From positions 31,280-95,279 of the forward strand of contig NZ_JABLSI010000012.1 in assembly GCF_019303475.1 (NCBI RefSeq): a stretch of 64,000 nt of DNA. The letters are read 5' to 3'. The position numbers and the translations under genes are program-made. Source of the DNA: Streptomyces sp. JJ38. GTDB taxonomy: Bacteria; Actinomycetota; Actinomycetes; Streptomycetales; Streptomycetaceae. The notes below the pieces were generated by a model. It saw only the letters and a program-made list of their open reading frames with translations. It had not been told where the DNA came from and ran no database searches. Shown here in pieces: positions 9,600 to 18,740 of the stretch; position 1 is the first letter of the stretch, and each line of letters starts with the position of its first letter.

Positions 9600-10499
9600 A
9601 TGCAGACCTTGACCACGCGGCACGGGGCCACCGTCGCGCTGACCGCGATCGCTCCCGCGGCCTGGGGCACCACCTACGCCGTGACCACCGAACTGCTGCC
9701 GCCCGGGCACCCGTTGTTCGCCGGGCTGATGCGGGCCCTGCCCGCCGGGCTGCTCGCCCTGGCCATCACCCGCGTGCTGCCGCGCGGGGACTGGTGGTGG
9801 AAGGCCGCGGTGCTCGGCACGCTCAACATCGCCGCCTTCTTCCCGCTGCTGTTCCTCGCGGCCGAGCGGCTTCCGGGCGGTGTCGCGGCGACGCTCGGCG
9901 CCGCCCAGCCCCTGTTGGTCGCGGGGCTGGCCATGGCGGTCCTCCACGACCGGCCGACCTCCTGGCGGTGGGCCTGGGGCGTGCTCGGCGTGGTCGGCGT
10001 CGGGCTCGTCGTCCTCGGGCCGGGGGCCGGGCTGGACGCCGTCGGCGTGCTCGCCGGGCTCGCCGGTACGGCCACCATGGCGACGGGACTCGTCCTCACC
10101 AAGCGCTGGGGCCGCCCCTGCGGGGTCGGTCCACTGACCCTGGCCGGCTGGCAACTGACCGCGGGCGGGCTGCTCCTGCTGCCGTTCACGCTCGCCGTGG
10201 AGGGCGTGCCGCAACGGCTCGACGCCGGGGCGGTCGGCGGCTACCTGTGGCTCGGCAGCGTCGGCGGGCTGATCGCGTACGCGCTGTGGTTCCGCGGGAT
10301 AGGCCGACTGCCGGTCGGTGCGTCGGCGCCGCTGGTCCTGCTGTCGCCGCTGGTCGCGGCCGTCGTCGGGATCGTGCTCGGCGAGTCGCTGAGCCTGCCG
10401 CAGGCCCTCGGCTTCGCCCTGGCCCTGGCGGCCATGCTCGCCGCGCAGCTCGACCCCCCGAGCCCCTTCGGCCGCCTCGCCCGCAGCCGCGCCGCCTGA
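9600..10499 (+). CDS. EamA family (DMT) transporter
   Basis: 299-aa inner-membrane protein with ten hydrophobic segments in two EamA repeats. The first repeat starts AIAPAAWGTTYAVTTELLPP and contains AERLPGGVAATLGAAQPLLV; the second contains YALWFRGIGRLPVGASAPLV. Such proteins export amino acids, drugs or metabolites. No clear ribosome-binding site precedes the ATG, and CAGACT seven bases upstream resembles a leaderless -10 box. It diverges from the LysR regulator and is followed after 35 nt by an NAD(P)-binding oxidoreductase, with which it probably forms an operon. Confidence 0.9.
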   Translation: MQTLTTRHGATVALTAIAPAAWGTTYAVTTELLPPGHPLFAGLMRALPAGLLALAITRVLPRGDWWWKAAVLGTLNIAAFFPLLFLAAERLPGGVAATLGAAQPLLVAGLAMAVLHDRPTSWRWAWGVLGVVGVGLVVLGPGAGLDAVGVLAGLAGTATMATGLVLTKRWGRPCGVGPLTLAGWQLTAGGLLLLPFTLAVEGVPQRLDAGAVGGYLWLGSVGGLIAYALWFRGIGRLPVGASAPLVLLSPLVAAVVGIVLGESLSLPQALGFALALAAMLAAQLDPPSPFGRLARSRAA

Positions 10500-10534
10500 C
10501 CACCGACATGCCGATGTCCAGGGAGGACACTCAG

Positions 10535-11215
10535 TTGACGACGCAGACAACCACGCGGATGACCATCGCCGTGCTCGGTGCCACCGGGATGGTGGGCAGC
10601 CGGGTGGTCACCGAGGCGGCCGGACGAGGACACCGGGTGCTCGCCCTGGCGCGCAGGCCCGCGAGCGACGTGCCGGGCGTGACGCCGGTCGGCGTCGACG
10701 CGACGGACGCCGACGCCCTGCGCCGGGCCCTGTCCGGCACCGCGCCGGACGCCTTCGTCCTGGCGGTGCGTTCGTTCCCCGCCGACCGGGAGTTCCTCGT
10801 CGGCGCGACCCGTACCGTGCTGGACGTCGCCGACGAGGCGGGGGCCCGGGTCCTCGTCGTCGGTGGGGCCGGAGCGCTGCGCAGCCCCGGGGACGGTGAG
10901 CTCCTGGTCGCCGACGACCCCGCGTACGTGCCCGCCGAGTGGCGGGACGTGGCCGCCGCCGGGGTCGCCCAGCTGCGGACGTGCGAGGCCCACCCCGCCG
11001 CCGACTGGGCCTATCTGAGCCCGCCCGCGCTGCTGACGCCCGGCGACCGGACCGGCCGCTACCGGCGCGGCACCGACACCCTGCTGACCGCCGCCGACGG
11101 CCGCTCGTGGATCAGCGCCGAGGACCTGGCCGTCGCCACGGTCGACGCGCTGGAGGCGCCGGGCCCCGACCGCCACTTCACGGTCGCCCACGCCGACGGG
11201 ACCCCGTCGGCGTGA
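10535..11215 (+). CDS. NAD(P)-binding oxidoreductase, NmrA/SDR-a type
   Basis: 226-aa atypical short-chain dehydrogenase with an N-terminal Rossmann loop VLGATGMVGSRVV (GxxGxxG form) and the second strand RVLALARRP. VLVVGGAGALRSP and WAYLSPPALLTPGDRTG correspond to the substrate side. The TyrxxxLys pair of classical SDRs is not evident, as in NmrA/YwnB-like flavin-reductase or sensor proteins. The TTG at 10535 is chosen because GGAGG lies eight bases upstream; the alternative ATG at 10559 has none. It follows the EamA exporter closely, and its 3' end overlaps the convergent FAD/Fe-S gene by 38 bp. Confidence 0.85.
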   Translation: MTTQTTTRMTIAVLGATGMVGSRVVTEAAGRGHRVLALARRPASDVPGVTPVGVDATDADALRRALSGTAPDAFVLAVRSFPADREFLVGATRTVLDVADEAGARVLVVGGAGALRSPGDGELLVADDPAYVPAEWRDVAAAGVAQLRTCEAHPAADWAYLSPPALLTPGDRTGRYRRGTDTLLTAADGRSWISAEDLAVATVDALEAPGPDRHFTVAHADGTPSA

Positions 11216-14048
11216 CGGGGCGGGCCGGGCCGTCGGTGCGGGCCGGTGACGGCAGGTGCGCGGCCAGGACCTCGGCCAGGTGGTGGCCGCGGACGCCGGC
11301 GAGCTGGGTGAGCTGGGTGCGGCAGCTGTAGCCGTCGGCCAGGATCGCGGCGTCGGCGGGGGCCCGGCGGACGGCGGGGAGGAGCTGGTCCTCGGCGCAG
11401 GCGACGGAGACATCGTGGTGGCCCGCCTCGAAGCCGAAGTTGCCGGCGAGGCCGCAGCAGCCGCCGGAGAGTTCGCCGGTGAGCCCGGCCCTGGCGCGCA
11501 GGCGCCGGTCGGCGGCGTCGCCGAGGACGGCGTGCTGGTGGCAGTGGGTCTGCCCGGCGACGGGCTTGCCGACCGTGGGCGGGGTCCAGGTGGGGGCGAG
11601 CTCCTCCAGGGTTTCGGCGAAGGTGCGGACGAGCCCGGCGAGCCGGGCGGCGCGCGGGTCGCCGGGCAGGAGCTCGGGGAGGTCGGTGCGCAGGGCGGCG
11701 GCGCAGGGGGGTTCGAGGACGGTGACGGGCAGCCCGGCGTCCAGGGCGGGGGCGACGACGTCGAGGGTGCGGCGCAGGACGGCGCGGGCCTGGTCGAGTT
11801 GGCCGGTGGAGACGTAGGTGAGGCCGCAGCACACGGGCCTGGGCGGGACGGCGAGCCGTAGCCCGGCGTCGTGGAGGACGGCGACGGCGGCGGTGCCGGC
11901 GGCCGGGGAGAGGTGGTTGGTGAAGGTGTCGGGCCACAGGATGGCGGTGGGGCCGGAGGGCTGGGCCGTGCGGTCCTGGCGGCGCCACCAGCGGGTGAAG
12001 GGCTCGGGGGCCAGCGGCGGGATGTCGCGCTCGGGGGCGATCCCGGCGAGCCGTGCCGCGGCCCGCGCCAACGGGCGGACGGAGGCCGCCGCGTTGAGCA
12101 GGGGCGCGGTGCGGGTGAGGGCGGCGAGGTGCAGCCACCGCGGGAGGCGGCCCATGGCGTAGTGGGCGGCGGGGCGGCGGCGTCCGGCGTAGTGGTGGTG
12201 GAGGAACTCGGCCTTGTAGGTGGCCATGTCGACGCCGACGGGGCAGTCGGTCTTGCAGCCCTTGCAGGACAGGCACAGGTCGAGCGCCTCGTGCACCTCC
12301 TCGGACTGCCAGCCGTCGGTGACGAGTTCACCGGCGAGCATCTCGTGCAGGAGGCGTGCCCGGCCCCGGGTGGAGTGCTGTTCCTGGCCGGTGGCGCGGT
12401 AGGAGGGGCACATGACGGTGGCGCCGGAGGCGGTGGTGTCGCGGCACTTGGCGACGCCGACGCAGCGGCGGACGGCGGCGCCGAAGTCGCCGTCGTCGTG
12501 CGGGTAGGCGAAGGCGGTGGGCACGGGTTCGCGGGGCAGGACGGCGAAGCGGAGGTTCTCGTCGAGCCGGTGTGGGCGGGCGAGCACGCCCGGGTTGAGG
12601 GCGCCGTCCGGGTCCCAGGCGTCCTTGAACCGCTCGAAGAGGGCGACAAGCTCGGGCCCGTACATGGCGGGGAGGAGCTCCGCGCGGGCCTGGCCGTCAC
12701 CGTGTTCGCCGGAGAGCGAGCCGCCGTGCTGGACGACGAGGTGGGCGAGGTCCTCGGAGAAGGCGCGGAAGCGGGCGATGCCGGGCGGGGTGAGGAGGTC
12801 GAAGTCGATGCGGACGTGGATACAGCCGTCGCCGAAGTGGCCGTAGGGCAGGCCGCGCAGGCCGTGGGTGCGCAGGAGGGCGCGGAAGTCGGCGAGGTAG
12901 GCGCCGAGGCGGGCGGGCGGGACGGCGCAGTCCTCCCAGCCGGGCCAGGCCTCGCTGCCGTCGGGGAGGCGGGTGGCGGTGCCTGAGGCGTCCTCGCGGA
13001 CCCGCCACAGGGCGCGCTGGGCGGCGGGGTCGACGAGGAGGAGGTGATCGGTGGTGCCCGGGGCCGCGGCCCGGCACAGCCGCCGGGCGGCGGCCTCGGC
13101 CTCGGCCGGGGTGTCGCCGCCCAGTTCGGCGAAGAGCCAGGCCGCGCCGCGGGGCAGTGAGGCGCGGGCGGCGGGGGTGACGAGGTCGGCGGCCATGCCC
13201 TCGACGGTGAGGGGCCCGTGCGGCAGGAGGCCGACGGCGGCCTCGGCGGCGGCGCTCTCGTCGGGGTAGCCGAGGACGGCGAGCACCCGGGCGCCGGGGG
13301 CGGGGACGAGCCGGACGGTGGCCTGGGTGAGCACGCCGAGGGTGCCCTCGCCGCCGGTGAAGGCGCGGGCCCAGTCCTCGCCGTGCTCGGGCAGGAGGGC
13401 GTCGAGCGCGTAGCCGGAGATGCGCCGGGGCAGTTCGGGGAAGCCGGTGCGCAGGCGGGCCAGCTCGCCGTGGACGAGGGCGCGCACCGAACTGCGCAGC
13501 GGCTCGGGGACCTCGTGGCCGCCGGGGGCGAGGCGGACGGGATCGCCGCGGTAGGTGAGCACGTCGAGGGCGTGGACGTTGTCGGCGGTGGTGCCCCAGG
13601 CGACGGAGTGGGAACCGCAGGAGTTGTTGCCGATCATGCCGCCGAGGGTGCAGCGGCTGTGCGTCGAGGGGTCGGGCCCGAAGGTCAGCCCGTGCGGGGC
13701 GGCGTGGGCGCGGAGGGTGTCGCAGATGACGCCGGGCTGGACGACGGCGGTGCGGGCCTCGGGATCGATGTCGAGCACGGCGTTCATGTGCCGCGTGAAG
13801 TCCAGGACGACACCGGTGCCGGTGGCCTGCCCGGCGATGCTCGTGCCCGCGCCCCGGGGGACGACGGGGACGCCGTGCTCACGGCAGACGGCGAGCGCCG
13901 CGGCGACGTCCTCGGTGTCCTCGGGCGCGACGACGCCCACGGGCACGCGGCGGTAGTTGGACGCGTCCATCGTGGTCAACGCCCTGCTCGCGGCGTCGAA
14001 CTCGACGTCCCCCCGTACGGCTTTCCGAAGCTGCGCTGCCAGTCCCAT
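11178..14048 (-). CDS. FAD-linked oxidase / Fe-S cluster (GlpC-type) fusion oxidoreductase
   Basis: 956-aa fusion of a GlcD/Dld-type FAD-binding oxidase and a GlpC/GlcF-type iron-sulfur subunit, the YdiJ-like arrangement. The FAD domain carries VPRGAGTSIAGQATGTGVVL (PP-loop) and GGMIGNNSCGSHSVAWGTTAD. LPYGHFGDGCIHVRIDFDLL and SLSGEHGDGQARAELLP mark the substrate cap. Two 4Fe-4S cysteine sets are visible (CVGVAKCR...MCPSYRATG and CLSCKGCKTDCPVG), followed by two CCG motifs (PVCCGLTYVS and GGCCGLAGNFGFE). It likely oxidises a 2-hydroxyacid such as D-lactate or glycolate and passes electrons to the quinone pool. It is monocistronic; its last codons overlap the convergent oxidoreductase gene. Confidence 0.92.
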   Translation of the reverse strand: MGLAAQLRKAVRGDVEFDAASRALTTMDASNYRRVPVGVVAPEDTEDVAAALAVCREHGVPVVPRGAGTSIAGQATGTGVVLDFTRHMNAVLDIDPEARTAVVQPGVICDTLRAHAAPHGLTFGPDPSTHSRCTLGGMIGNNSCGSHSVAWGTTADNVHALDVLTYRGDPVRLAPGGHEVPEPLRSSVRALVHGELARLRTGFPELPRRISGYALDALLPEHGEDWARAFTGGEGTLGVLTQATVRLVPAPGARVLAVLGYPDESAAAEAAVGLLPHGPLTVEGMAADLVTPAARASLPRGAAWLFAELGGDTPAEAEAAARRLCRAAAPGTTDHLLLVDPAAQRALWRVREDASGTATRLPDGSEAWPGWEDCAVPPARLGAYLADFRALLRTHGLRGLPYGHFGDGCIHVRIDFDLLTPPGIARFRAFSEDLAHLVVQHGGSLSGEHGDGQARAELLPAMYGPELVALFERFKDAWDPDGALNPGVLARPHRLDENLRFAVLPREPVPTAFAYPHDDGDFGAAVRRCVGVAKCRDTTASGATVMCPSYRATGQEQHSTRGRARLLHEMLAGELVTDGWQSEEVHEALDLCLSCKGCKTDCPVGVDMATYKAEFLHHHYAGRRRPAAHYAMGRLPRWLHLAALTRTAPLLNAAASVRPLARAAARLAGIAPERDIPPLAPEPFTRWWRRQDRTAQPSGPTAILWPDTFTNHLSPAAGTAAVAVLHDAGLRLAVPPRPVCCGLTYVSTGQLDQARAVLRRTLDVVAPALDAGLPVTVLEPPCAAALRTDLPELLPGDPRAARLAGLVRTFAETLEELAPTWTPPTVGKPVAGQTHCHQHAVLGDAADRRLRARAGLTGELSGGCCGLAGNFGFEAGHHDVSVACAEDQLLPAVRRAPADAAILADGYSCRTQLTQLAGVRGHHLAEVLAAHLPSPARTDGPARPVTPTGSRRRGRP

Positions 14049-14159
14049 GCACCCCAGCGTGCACCCTCGGGGCGCCGCGGGGCGACGGTGTGGCGACGGC
14101 GCGTTGCGGCGCGGCGCACTGTCGGGGGCTTGCTCGCCGGCCCCGGGAGGGGGCGGCCG

Positions 14160-14501
14160 TTACGCGTCGGGCCCGGACGGCTCCGGCCCGTCCGCCCCGG
14201 ACGGCCCGGGAGAACCGGACGGCCCGGAGCCCTCCGGGCCGGACGGCCGCGCGGCACGGCGGATGGCGGCGTCCCGGGCGCGGACGTAGAGCAGGCCGAC
14301 GAGGCCGAGACCGCCCCCGGCGAGACAGCTCCACAGCCACCACGTGTGGCCGTGGTCGGCGAACCAGCCGTAGAAGGGGAGCTGCGCGAGGAAGAGCACG
14401 AACCAGGCAGCCGTGCCGACGGCGACGGTCAGCACGACGTTGCCCTCCAGCGGCTCCGGTGCCTCCCGGTCGTCGTCCAGCCAGGTCCTCAGACGCATCA
14501 C
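14160..14501 (-). CDS. DUF2530 family membrane protein
   Basis: 113 aa with two membrane helices (VVLTVAVGTAAWFVLFLAQL and WLWSCLAGGGLGLVGLLYVR). A DDDREAPEPLEGN lead-in fits DUF2530. The last 30 residues are a Gly/Pro/Ser-rich tail (PSGPEGSGPSG...). A TAGGCT box six bases before the GTG at 14501, without any ribosome-binding site, indicates a leaderless transcript; the adjacent ATG at 14498 is the alternative. Function unknown. Confidence 0.8.
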   Translation of the reverse strand: MMRLRTWLDDDREAPEPLEGNVVLTVAVGTAAWFVLFLAQLPFYGWFADHGHTWWLWSCLAGGGLGLVGLLYVRARDAAIRRAARPSGPEGSGPSGSPGPSGADGPEPSGPDA

Positions 14502-14507
14502 GCGGCC

Positions 14508-14513
14508 AGCCTA
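14508..14513 (-). promoter_or_regulatory. leaderless -10 box of the DUF2530 gene
   Basis: TAGGCT on the minus strand, six bases before the GTG start, with no Shine-Dalgarno between. Confidence 0.5.
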
Positions 14514-14656
14514 TCGGTCGCCCGGACGGCGGCGTGATGTGAGGCGCACCGCAGTACGGGAGGGGGATTCGCGCTCACCGGAATCATTTGTTCATACTGC
14601 AACCACCCCCGTTGAGACGACGCACGTCGTAGCTTCCTCCAAGAGGTATGTGCCTG

Positions 14657-16120
14657 ATGTCCGCTCCGGCTGCCGCCGCCACGGCCGACGGTTCCCCCAC
14701 GCCGCCCCCCGCCGGCCCGCTCGACCGCTTCTTCGGCGTCACCCGACGCGGCTCGACCTACGGTCGCGAGATACGCGGCGGACTGGCCACGTTCTTCGCG
14801 ATGGCCTACATCATCGTGCTGAACCCGATCATCCTCGGCGCCGGAACGGACAAGTACGAGCAGCAGCTCGACAACGCCCAACTCGTCACCGCCACGGCCC
14901 TCATGGCCGGACTGACGACGATCCTCATGGGGGTGATCGGCAACGTCCCGATCGCCCTCGCGGCGGGGCTCGGCATCAACGCCGTCGTCTCGCTCCAGCT
15001 CGCCCCGCAGATGAGCTGGCCGGACGCCATGGGCATGGTGTGCCTGGCCGGGCTGGCGCTGCTCGTCCTGGTGGCCTCGGGGCTGCGGGAACGGGTCATG
15101 GACGCCATCCCCGGCGGCCTGCGGCGGGCCATCGCCATCGGCATCGGGCTGTTCATCACGCTCATCGGGCTGGTGGACTCCGGCTTCGTCACCCGCAACC
15201 CCGACGACGCGCACACCACCGTGCCGCTCGCCCTCGGACAGGGCGGGCAGCTCCAGGGCTGGCCCGTCGTCGTCTTCGTCGCCGGACTGGCGCTGATGGC
15301 CGTGCTCGTGGTGCGCAGGGCCCGCGGCGCGATCCTGCTGAGCATCGCCGTGACGACGGTCCTGGCCGTGGCCCTCAACTCGGTGGCGACGATCCCCGAC
15401 GAGGCGTGGGGCCTGGCCGTGCCGAGCCTGCCCGACCAGGTCGTGAGCATGCCGGACTTCGGGCTCATCGGCGAGGTCAGCCTCTTCGGCGGCTTCGCCG
15501 AGGTCGGCGTCCTCACCGGCTGCCTGTTCGTCTTCACCGTCCTGCTGTCCGGGTTCTTCGACGCGATGGGCACGATCATCGGCGTCGGCGAGGAGGCGAA
15601 GCTGACGGACGAGGGCGGCCGGCTGCCGGGCATGGGCCGCATCCTCATGGCGGACGGCATCGGGGTCGTCGGCGGCGGTTTCGGCTCCTGCTCGGCCAAC
15701 ACCTGCTTCGTGGAGTCCACGGCGGGCGTCGGCGAGGGGGCCAGGACGGGCATGGCCAACCTGGTCACCGGCGGACTGTTCCTGCTGGCCCTGGTCTTCA
15801 CACCACTGGCCACGGTGGTGCCCTCGCAGGCGGCGACCCCGGCCCTCGTCGTCGTCGGCGTCCTGATCATGGCGGCGAACGTCAGGGAGATCGACTGGAA
15901 CGACCTGACGGTCGCCGTCCCGGCCTTCCTGACCATGATCGCGATGCCGTTCACCTACAGCATCACCAACGGCATCGGCATCGGCGTCCTGGCCTTCATC
16001 CTGCTGCGCGCCGGAACCGGGCGGCTACGGGAGGTCCCGTGGCTGCTGAACGCCGTCGGCGCCTGCTTCCTCGTCTACTTCCTCCTCGACCCGATCGAAC
16101 AGCTCCTCGGCCTCCGCTGA
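14657..16120 (+). CDS. NCS2 family permease (AzgA-type hypoxanthine/guanine/adenine transporter)
   Basis: 487-aa purine permease of the AzgA branch of NCS2. It has about 12-14 membrane segments, an N-terminal LDRFFGVTRRGSTYGREIRG amphipathic start, the TM1 signature LATFFAMAYIIVLNPIIL, the NAVVSLQL substrate-helix region and the highly conserved SCSANTCFVESTAGVGEGAR motif near residue 350. It would import hypoxanthine, guanine or adenine with protons. The ATG at 14657 is preferred because AAGAGG lies ten bases upstream; the ATG at 14648 is too close. Monocistronic, convergent with the TetR gene. Confidence 0.92.
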   Translation: MSAPAAAATADGSPTPPPAGPLDRFFGVTRRGSTYGREIRGGLATFFAMAYIIVLNPIILGAGTDKYEQQLDNAQLVTATALMAGLTTILMGVIGNVPIALAAGLGINAVVSLQLAPQMSWPDAMGMVCLAGLALLVLVASGLRERVMDAIPGGLRRAIAIGIGLFITLIGLVDSGFVTRNPDDAHTTVPLALGQGGQLQGWPVVVFVAGLALMAVLVVRRARGAILLSIAVTTVLAVALNSVATIPDEAWGLAVPSLPDQVVSMPDFGLIGEVSLFGGFAEVGVLTGCLFVFTVLLSGFFDAMGTIIGVGEEAKLTDEGGRLPGMGRILMADGIGVVGGGFGSCSANTCFVESTAGVGEGARTGMANLVTGGLFLLALVFTPLATVVPSQAATPALVVVGVLIMAANVREIDWNDLTVAVPAFLTMIAMPFTYSITNGIGIGVLAFILLRAGTGRLREVPWLLNAVGACFLVYFLLDPIEQLLGLR

Positions 16121-16139
16121 GCCCGGCCCGCGGGCGCGG

Positions 16140-16706
16140 TCAGCGCAGCAGGTGCCGGCGGGCGAGGCGCATGACCTCGTCGCGGCTGCGGCCCCGGTGC
16201 TCGGCGGCGATGAAGTACGTGCCGATCCGCAGGGAGAACGTGATGAGGGAGCGCACCTCGGCCTCGACCTCGTCGTCGCAGATCGCGTCGAACAGCGAGC
16301 GCAGGTAGTCCATGCGCCGGTTGTCGACGCGGCGCAGCCGTTCGGCGACACTCTCGTCACGCCGGGCCCAGTCGCGGATCGCGAGTTCGACGGGTGCGCC
16401 CTTCGTCGGGGCGTCGGCGGCCTCGGCGTTCTCGACGTAGGAGAAGAGCCGGTCCAGCTTCTCCCGGGCGTCCCCGCCCCCGCTCTCGACCGCGTCGATC
16501 ACCTCCTCGGTGACCTCGCGTTCCCAGGTGTCGAGCATGTCCTCGAGCAGGGCGCCGCGGTTGCGGAAGAAGCCGTAGAAGCCGCCCTTGCTCACGCCGA
16601 GCGCCTGGGCCAGCGGCTCGATCCGGACGGCGTCGACCCCGCCCGCCGCCAGCGCGCGCAGCCCCTCCTCGATCCACCTGCGCCGAGGCGTGCGGATCGC
16701 GCCCAT
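16140..16706 (-). CDS. TetR family transcriptional regulator
   Basis: 188-aa TetR repressor. The helix-turn-helix covers about residues 10-55 (WIEEGLRALAAGGVDAVRIE, then PLAQALGVSKGGFYGFFRNR). The ligand-binding part contains AIRDWARRDESVAERLRRVD, as in many Streptomyces TetR proteins. A strong GGGAGGAGG site precedes the ATG by seven bases. It is divergent from the DUF2867 gene; the gap contains two ATACG palindromes that it probably occupies, repressing itself and the neighbour. Confidence 0.92.
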   Translation of the reverse strand: MGAIRTPRRRWIEEGLRALAAGGVDAVRIEPLAQALGVSKGGFYGFFRNRGALLEDMLDTWEREVTEEVIDAVESGGGDAREKLDRLFSYVENAEAADAPTKGAPVELAIRDWARRDESVAERLRRVDNRRMDYLRSLFDAICDDEVEAEVRSLITFSLRIGTYFIAAEHRGRSRDEVMRLARRHLLR

Positions 16707-16739
16707 GACGGTGCCTCCTCCCACGTCCGGACCCCGTCC

Positions 16740-16790
16740 ATACGGTGCCGTATAGATCAGTGCTAGCCTCGATGTATACGGCATCGTATA
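16740..16790. promoter_or_regulatory. two TetR operator palindromes
   Basis: ATACGG-TG-CCGTAT (16740-16753) and TATACG-GCAT-CGTATA (16775-16790). Both share the ATACGG core and lie in the 99-nt TetR/DUF2867 divergent region, so both promoters could be controlled together. Confidence 0.75.
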
Positions 16791-16805
16791 GATAGGGGCC
16801 CGTGC

Positions 16806-17435
16806 ATGAGACTCCCCCGCACCGCGCACACCGCCCGCCCGTGGCGCATCCACCAGATCGCCGACGACTTCCACCTCGAGGACGTGTGGGCCCTGCCCAC
16901 CCCCGGCGGCCCGGACGACCTCGACCGCCTGGTCCGCCAGATCTCCGGCGGCGTCCCGCGGCGCCCGGGCCGCCGCGAGTCGACGTACCCGTCGCCCGTC
17001 GAGGGCTTCCTGCCACGCCTGCTCTTCGCGGTCCGCTGGCGGCTGGGCGCCCTGCTCGGCTGGGACGACCGCGAGGCCGGCCCGGGCCACCGCGTCCCGA
17101 GCCTGCGGGACCGGCTCCCCACCGACCTCCGCGAGGGCCCCCGGGGCCCCGACCTCGCCAACGCCCCCTTCACCTCGGTCTTCCAGACCCACGACGAGTG
17201 GGCGGCCGAGATGGCCAACCGCACCTGCCACGCCGTCATGCACATCGGCTGGGTCCCGGACGGCCGGGGCGGTCACCGCGGCCAGATGGCCGTCCTCGTC
17301 AGGCCCAACGGACGGCTCGGCCGTCTCTACATGGCCGCGATCAAGCCCTTCCGCTACCTCGGCGTCTACCAGGCACTGCTACGCCAGATGGGGCGCGAGT
17401 GGCAGGCCGGCTCCCCCCGGACGGCGGCGGGCTGA
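16806..17435 (+). CDS. DUF2867 domain-containing protein
   Basis: 209 aa matching DUF2867 along its length: RPWRIHQIADDFHLEDVWAL, LFAVRWRLGALLGWDD, HDEWAAEMANRTCHAVMHIG, WVPDGRGGHRGQMAVLV and LYMAAIKPFRYLGVYQALLR. DUF2867 is often the C-terminal half of NAD(P)-binding oxidoreductases or a stand-alone protein beside TetR genes; its activity is not known. Here it stands alone. AGGGG seven bases before the ATG is an acceptable start site. Its promoter overlaps the TetR palindrome ending at 16790. Confidence 0.87.
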   Translation: MRLPRTAHTARPWRIHQIADDFHLEDVWALPTPGGPDDLDRLVRQISGGVPRRPGRRESTYPSPVEGFLPRLLFAVRWRLGALLGWDDREAGPGHRVPSLRDRLPTDLREGPRGPDLANAPFTSVFQTHDEWAAEMANRTCHAVMHIGWVPDGRGGHRGQMAVLVRPNGRLGRLYMAAIKPFRYLGVYQALLRQMGREWQAGSPRTAAG

Positions 17436-17501
17436 CGCCGGGTCGGCCTTCCGGACGGGTGCGCTGACCACCCCGCGCGCGACACCGGCGAAGGTGTTCG
17501 C

Positions 17502-18446
17502 ATGGGAACCCTAGAAGCCTTCCAGAAGCTGGCCCCGGTACTGCTGGCCTTCGGCTGCGGCGTCGTGCTGGCGCGACGGAAGGTGATACCGGCGGAGAGC
17601 TCCAAACAGTTCGCCGACTACGCCTTCCTCTTCGCCGTCCCCTGCTACCTGTTCGGCAACATCCACAGCTCCGACCTCGCCCGCCTCTTCGACTGGCGGG
17701 CGATCACCGGGTACGCGGCCGCGGCCTGCGCCGCCCTCGTCCTGGCCGGGCTCCTCGCCCGGTCGTTCGGGGTCCGCACGCCGCGCGGCGTGGCGCTGCG
17801 CCTCATGGCGGCCGTCCAGGTGAACACCGCGTACTTCGCCGTGCCCGTGTTCATCATGCTGTTCGGAGATGCCGCACCGATCTTCCCGGTGTTGCTCTTC
17901 CAGGTGTGCGTCCTGTCGCTCGTCGTCCTATCCGTCATGGAGATGGGCCGCCCGGGCCGGGTCGGCGGCCCCGGCGCGCGACTCCTGACCTCGGTCCGGG
18001 CCTCCCTGCTCACGCCCGTGGTCATCGCCTGCAACGCGGGCATACTCCTCAATCTGCTCGCCGTGCGGATGCCGGAGGTCGTGCTCGACTCCTTCGCCTT
18101 CGTCGGTGACAGCGCCTCGCCGGTGGCGCTGTTCGCGCTGGGGCTGCACCTGGGCGGCAGCGGGATCGCGCTGAGGGGCACCACGCGTGAGGAGCTGGGG
18201 CTCATCGCCTTCAAGTGCGTGGCCTTCCCGCTGCTCACGTACACCGTGTGCCGCTACGGCTTCGGTGTCGACGGGGAGTGGCTGGGCTACCTCGTGCTGA
18301 TCGCCGCCATGCCCGCCCCGCAGAACCTGTTCATCTTCGCCCAGCGCTACGGCGTCGACGTCCACCTGTCGGCCGCCGTCGTCGTCAAGAGTTCGATGCT
18401 CTCCCTCCTGCTGCTGCCGCTGTGGGCGCAGTGGGTGACGCGCTGA
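17502..18446 (+). CDS. AEC family transporter
   Basis: 314-aa auxin-efflux-carrier-type permease with ten hydrophobic segments in two inverted halves. KLAPVLLAFGCGVVLARRKV at the start, VNTAYFAVPVFIMLFGD (the conserved N-x-x-x-F-A-V-P of TM4) and MPAPQNLFIFAQRYG near the end match the family. It could transport organic acids or other anions; the substrate cannot be read. It follows the DUF2867 gene by 66 nt in the same direction, so weak co-transcription is possible. Confidence 0.88.
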   Translation: MGTLEAFQKLAPVLLAFGCGVVLARRKVIPAESSKQFADYAFLFAVPCYLFGNIHSSDLARLFDWRAITGYAAAACAALVLAGLLARSFGVRTPRGVALRLMAAVQVNTAYFAVPVFIMLFGDAAPIFPVLLFQVCVLSLVVLSVMEMGRPGRVGGPGARLLTSVRASLLTPVVIACNAGILLNLLAVRMPEVVLDSFAFVGDSASPVALFALGLHLGGSGIALRGTTREELGLIAFKCVAFPLLTYTVCRYGFGVDGEWLGYLVLIAAMPAPQNLFIFAQRYGVDVHLSAAVVVKSSMLSLLLLPLWAQWVTR

Positions 18447-18457
18447 GCCCGGCTCGC

Positions 18458-18637
18458 TCAGGTGCCGTAGAAACGTTCCGTCTTCTCGACGCAGGCCCGG
18501 AAGCGCTGGTCGAAGTCGTCGCGGGCGAGGGTGCGCAGGACGTAGTCCTGGAGGGTCATGCGGCGTCGGGCGGCGTGCTGGGTGAGGCGACCCAGGAGCT
18601 CGTCGTCAATGCGGAGGGTCAGGACGCGTGACGTCAT
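18458..18637 (-). CDS. ribbon-helix-helix (CopG-like) small protein
   Basis: 59 aa: strand SRVLTLRIDDELL followed by two helices, ending ARDDFDQRFRACVEKTERFY. This is the ribbon-helix-helix layout of CopG/Arc antitoxins and regulators. The ATG at 18637 gives the family-typical start; an upstream ATG at 18727 would add an unsupported 30 residues. No toxin gene is adjacent, so it may be an orphan antitoxin or a solitary regulator. Confidence 0.72.
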   Translation of the reverse strand: MTSRVLTLRIDDELLGRLTQHAARRRMTLQDYVLRTLARDDFDQRFRACVEKTERFYGT

Positions 18638-18740
18638 GCCGACCACGGTCGGGGTTCGACCGATGTGATCGTCCGGCTTTCCCCGGCATCTCACCCGTTC
18701 GTGTGATGAAGGGAACGGTAAACCCACTACTTGTTAGTTC

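Noticed and set aside
8483..10534. Upstream part of a 910-codon frame ending at 11215
   Set aside because: Only the portion from 10535 is a gene; the rest is antisense to lysR and out of frame with the EamA gene.
18458..18637. Complete toxin-antitoxin pair
   Set aside because: Only the ribbon-helix-helix protein is present; neither neighbour (AEC carrier, MarR) resembles a toxin.
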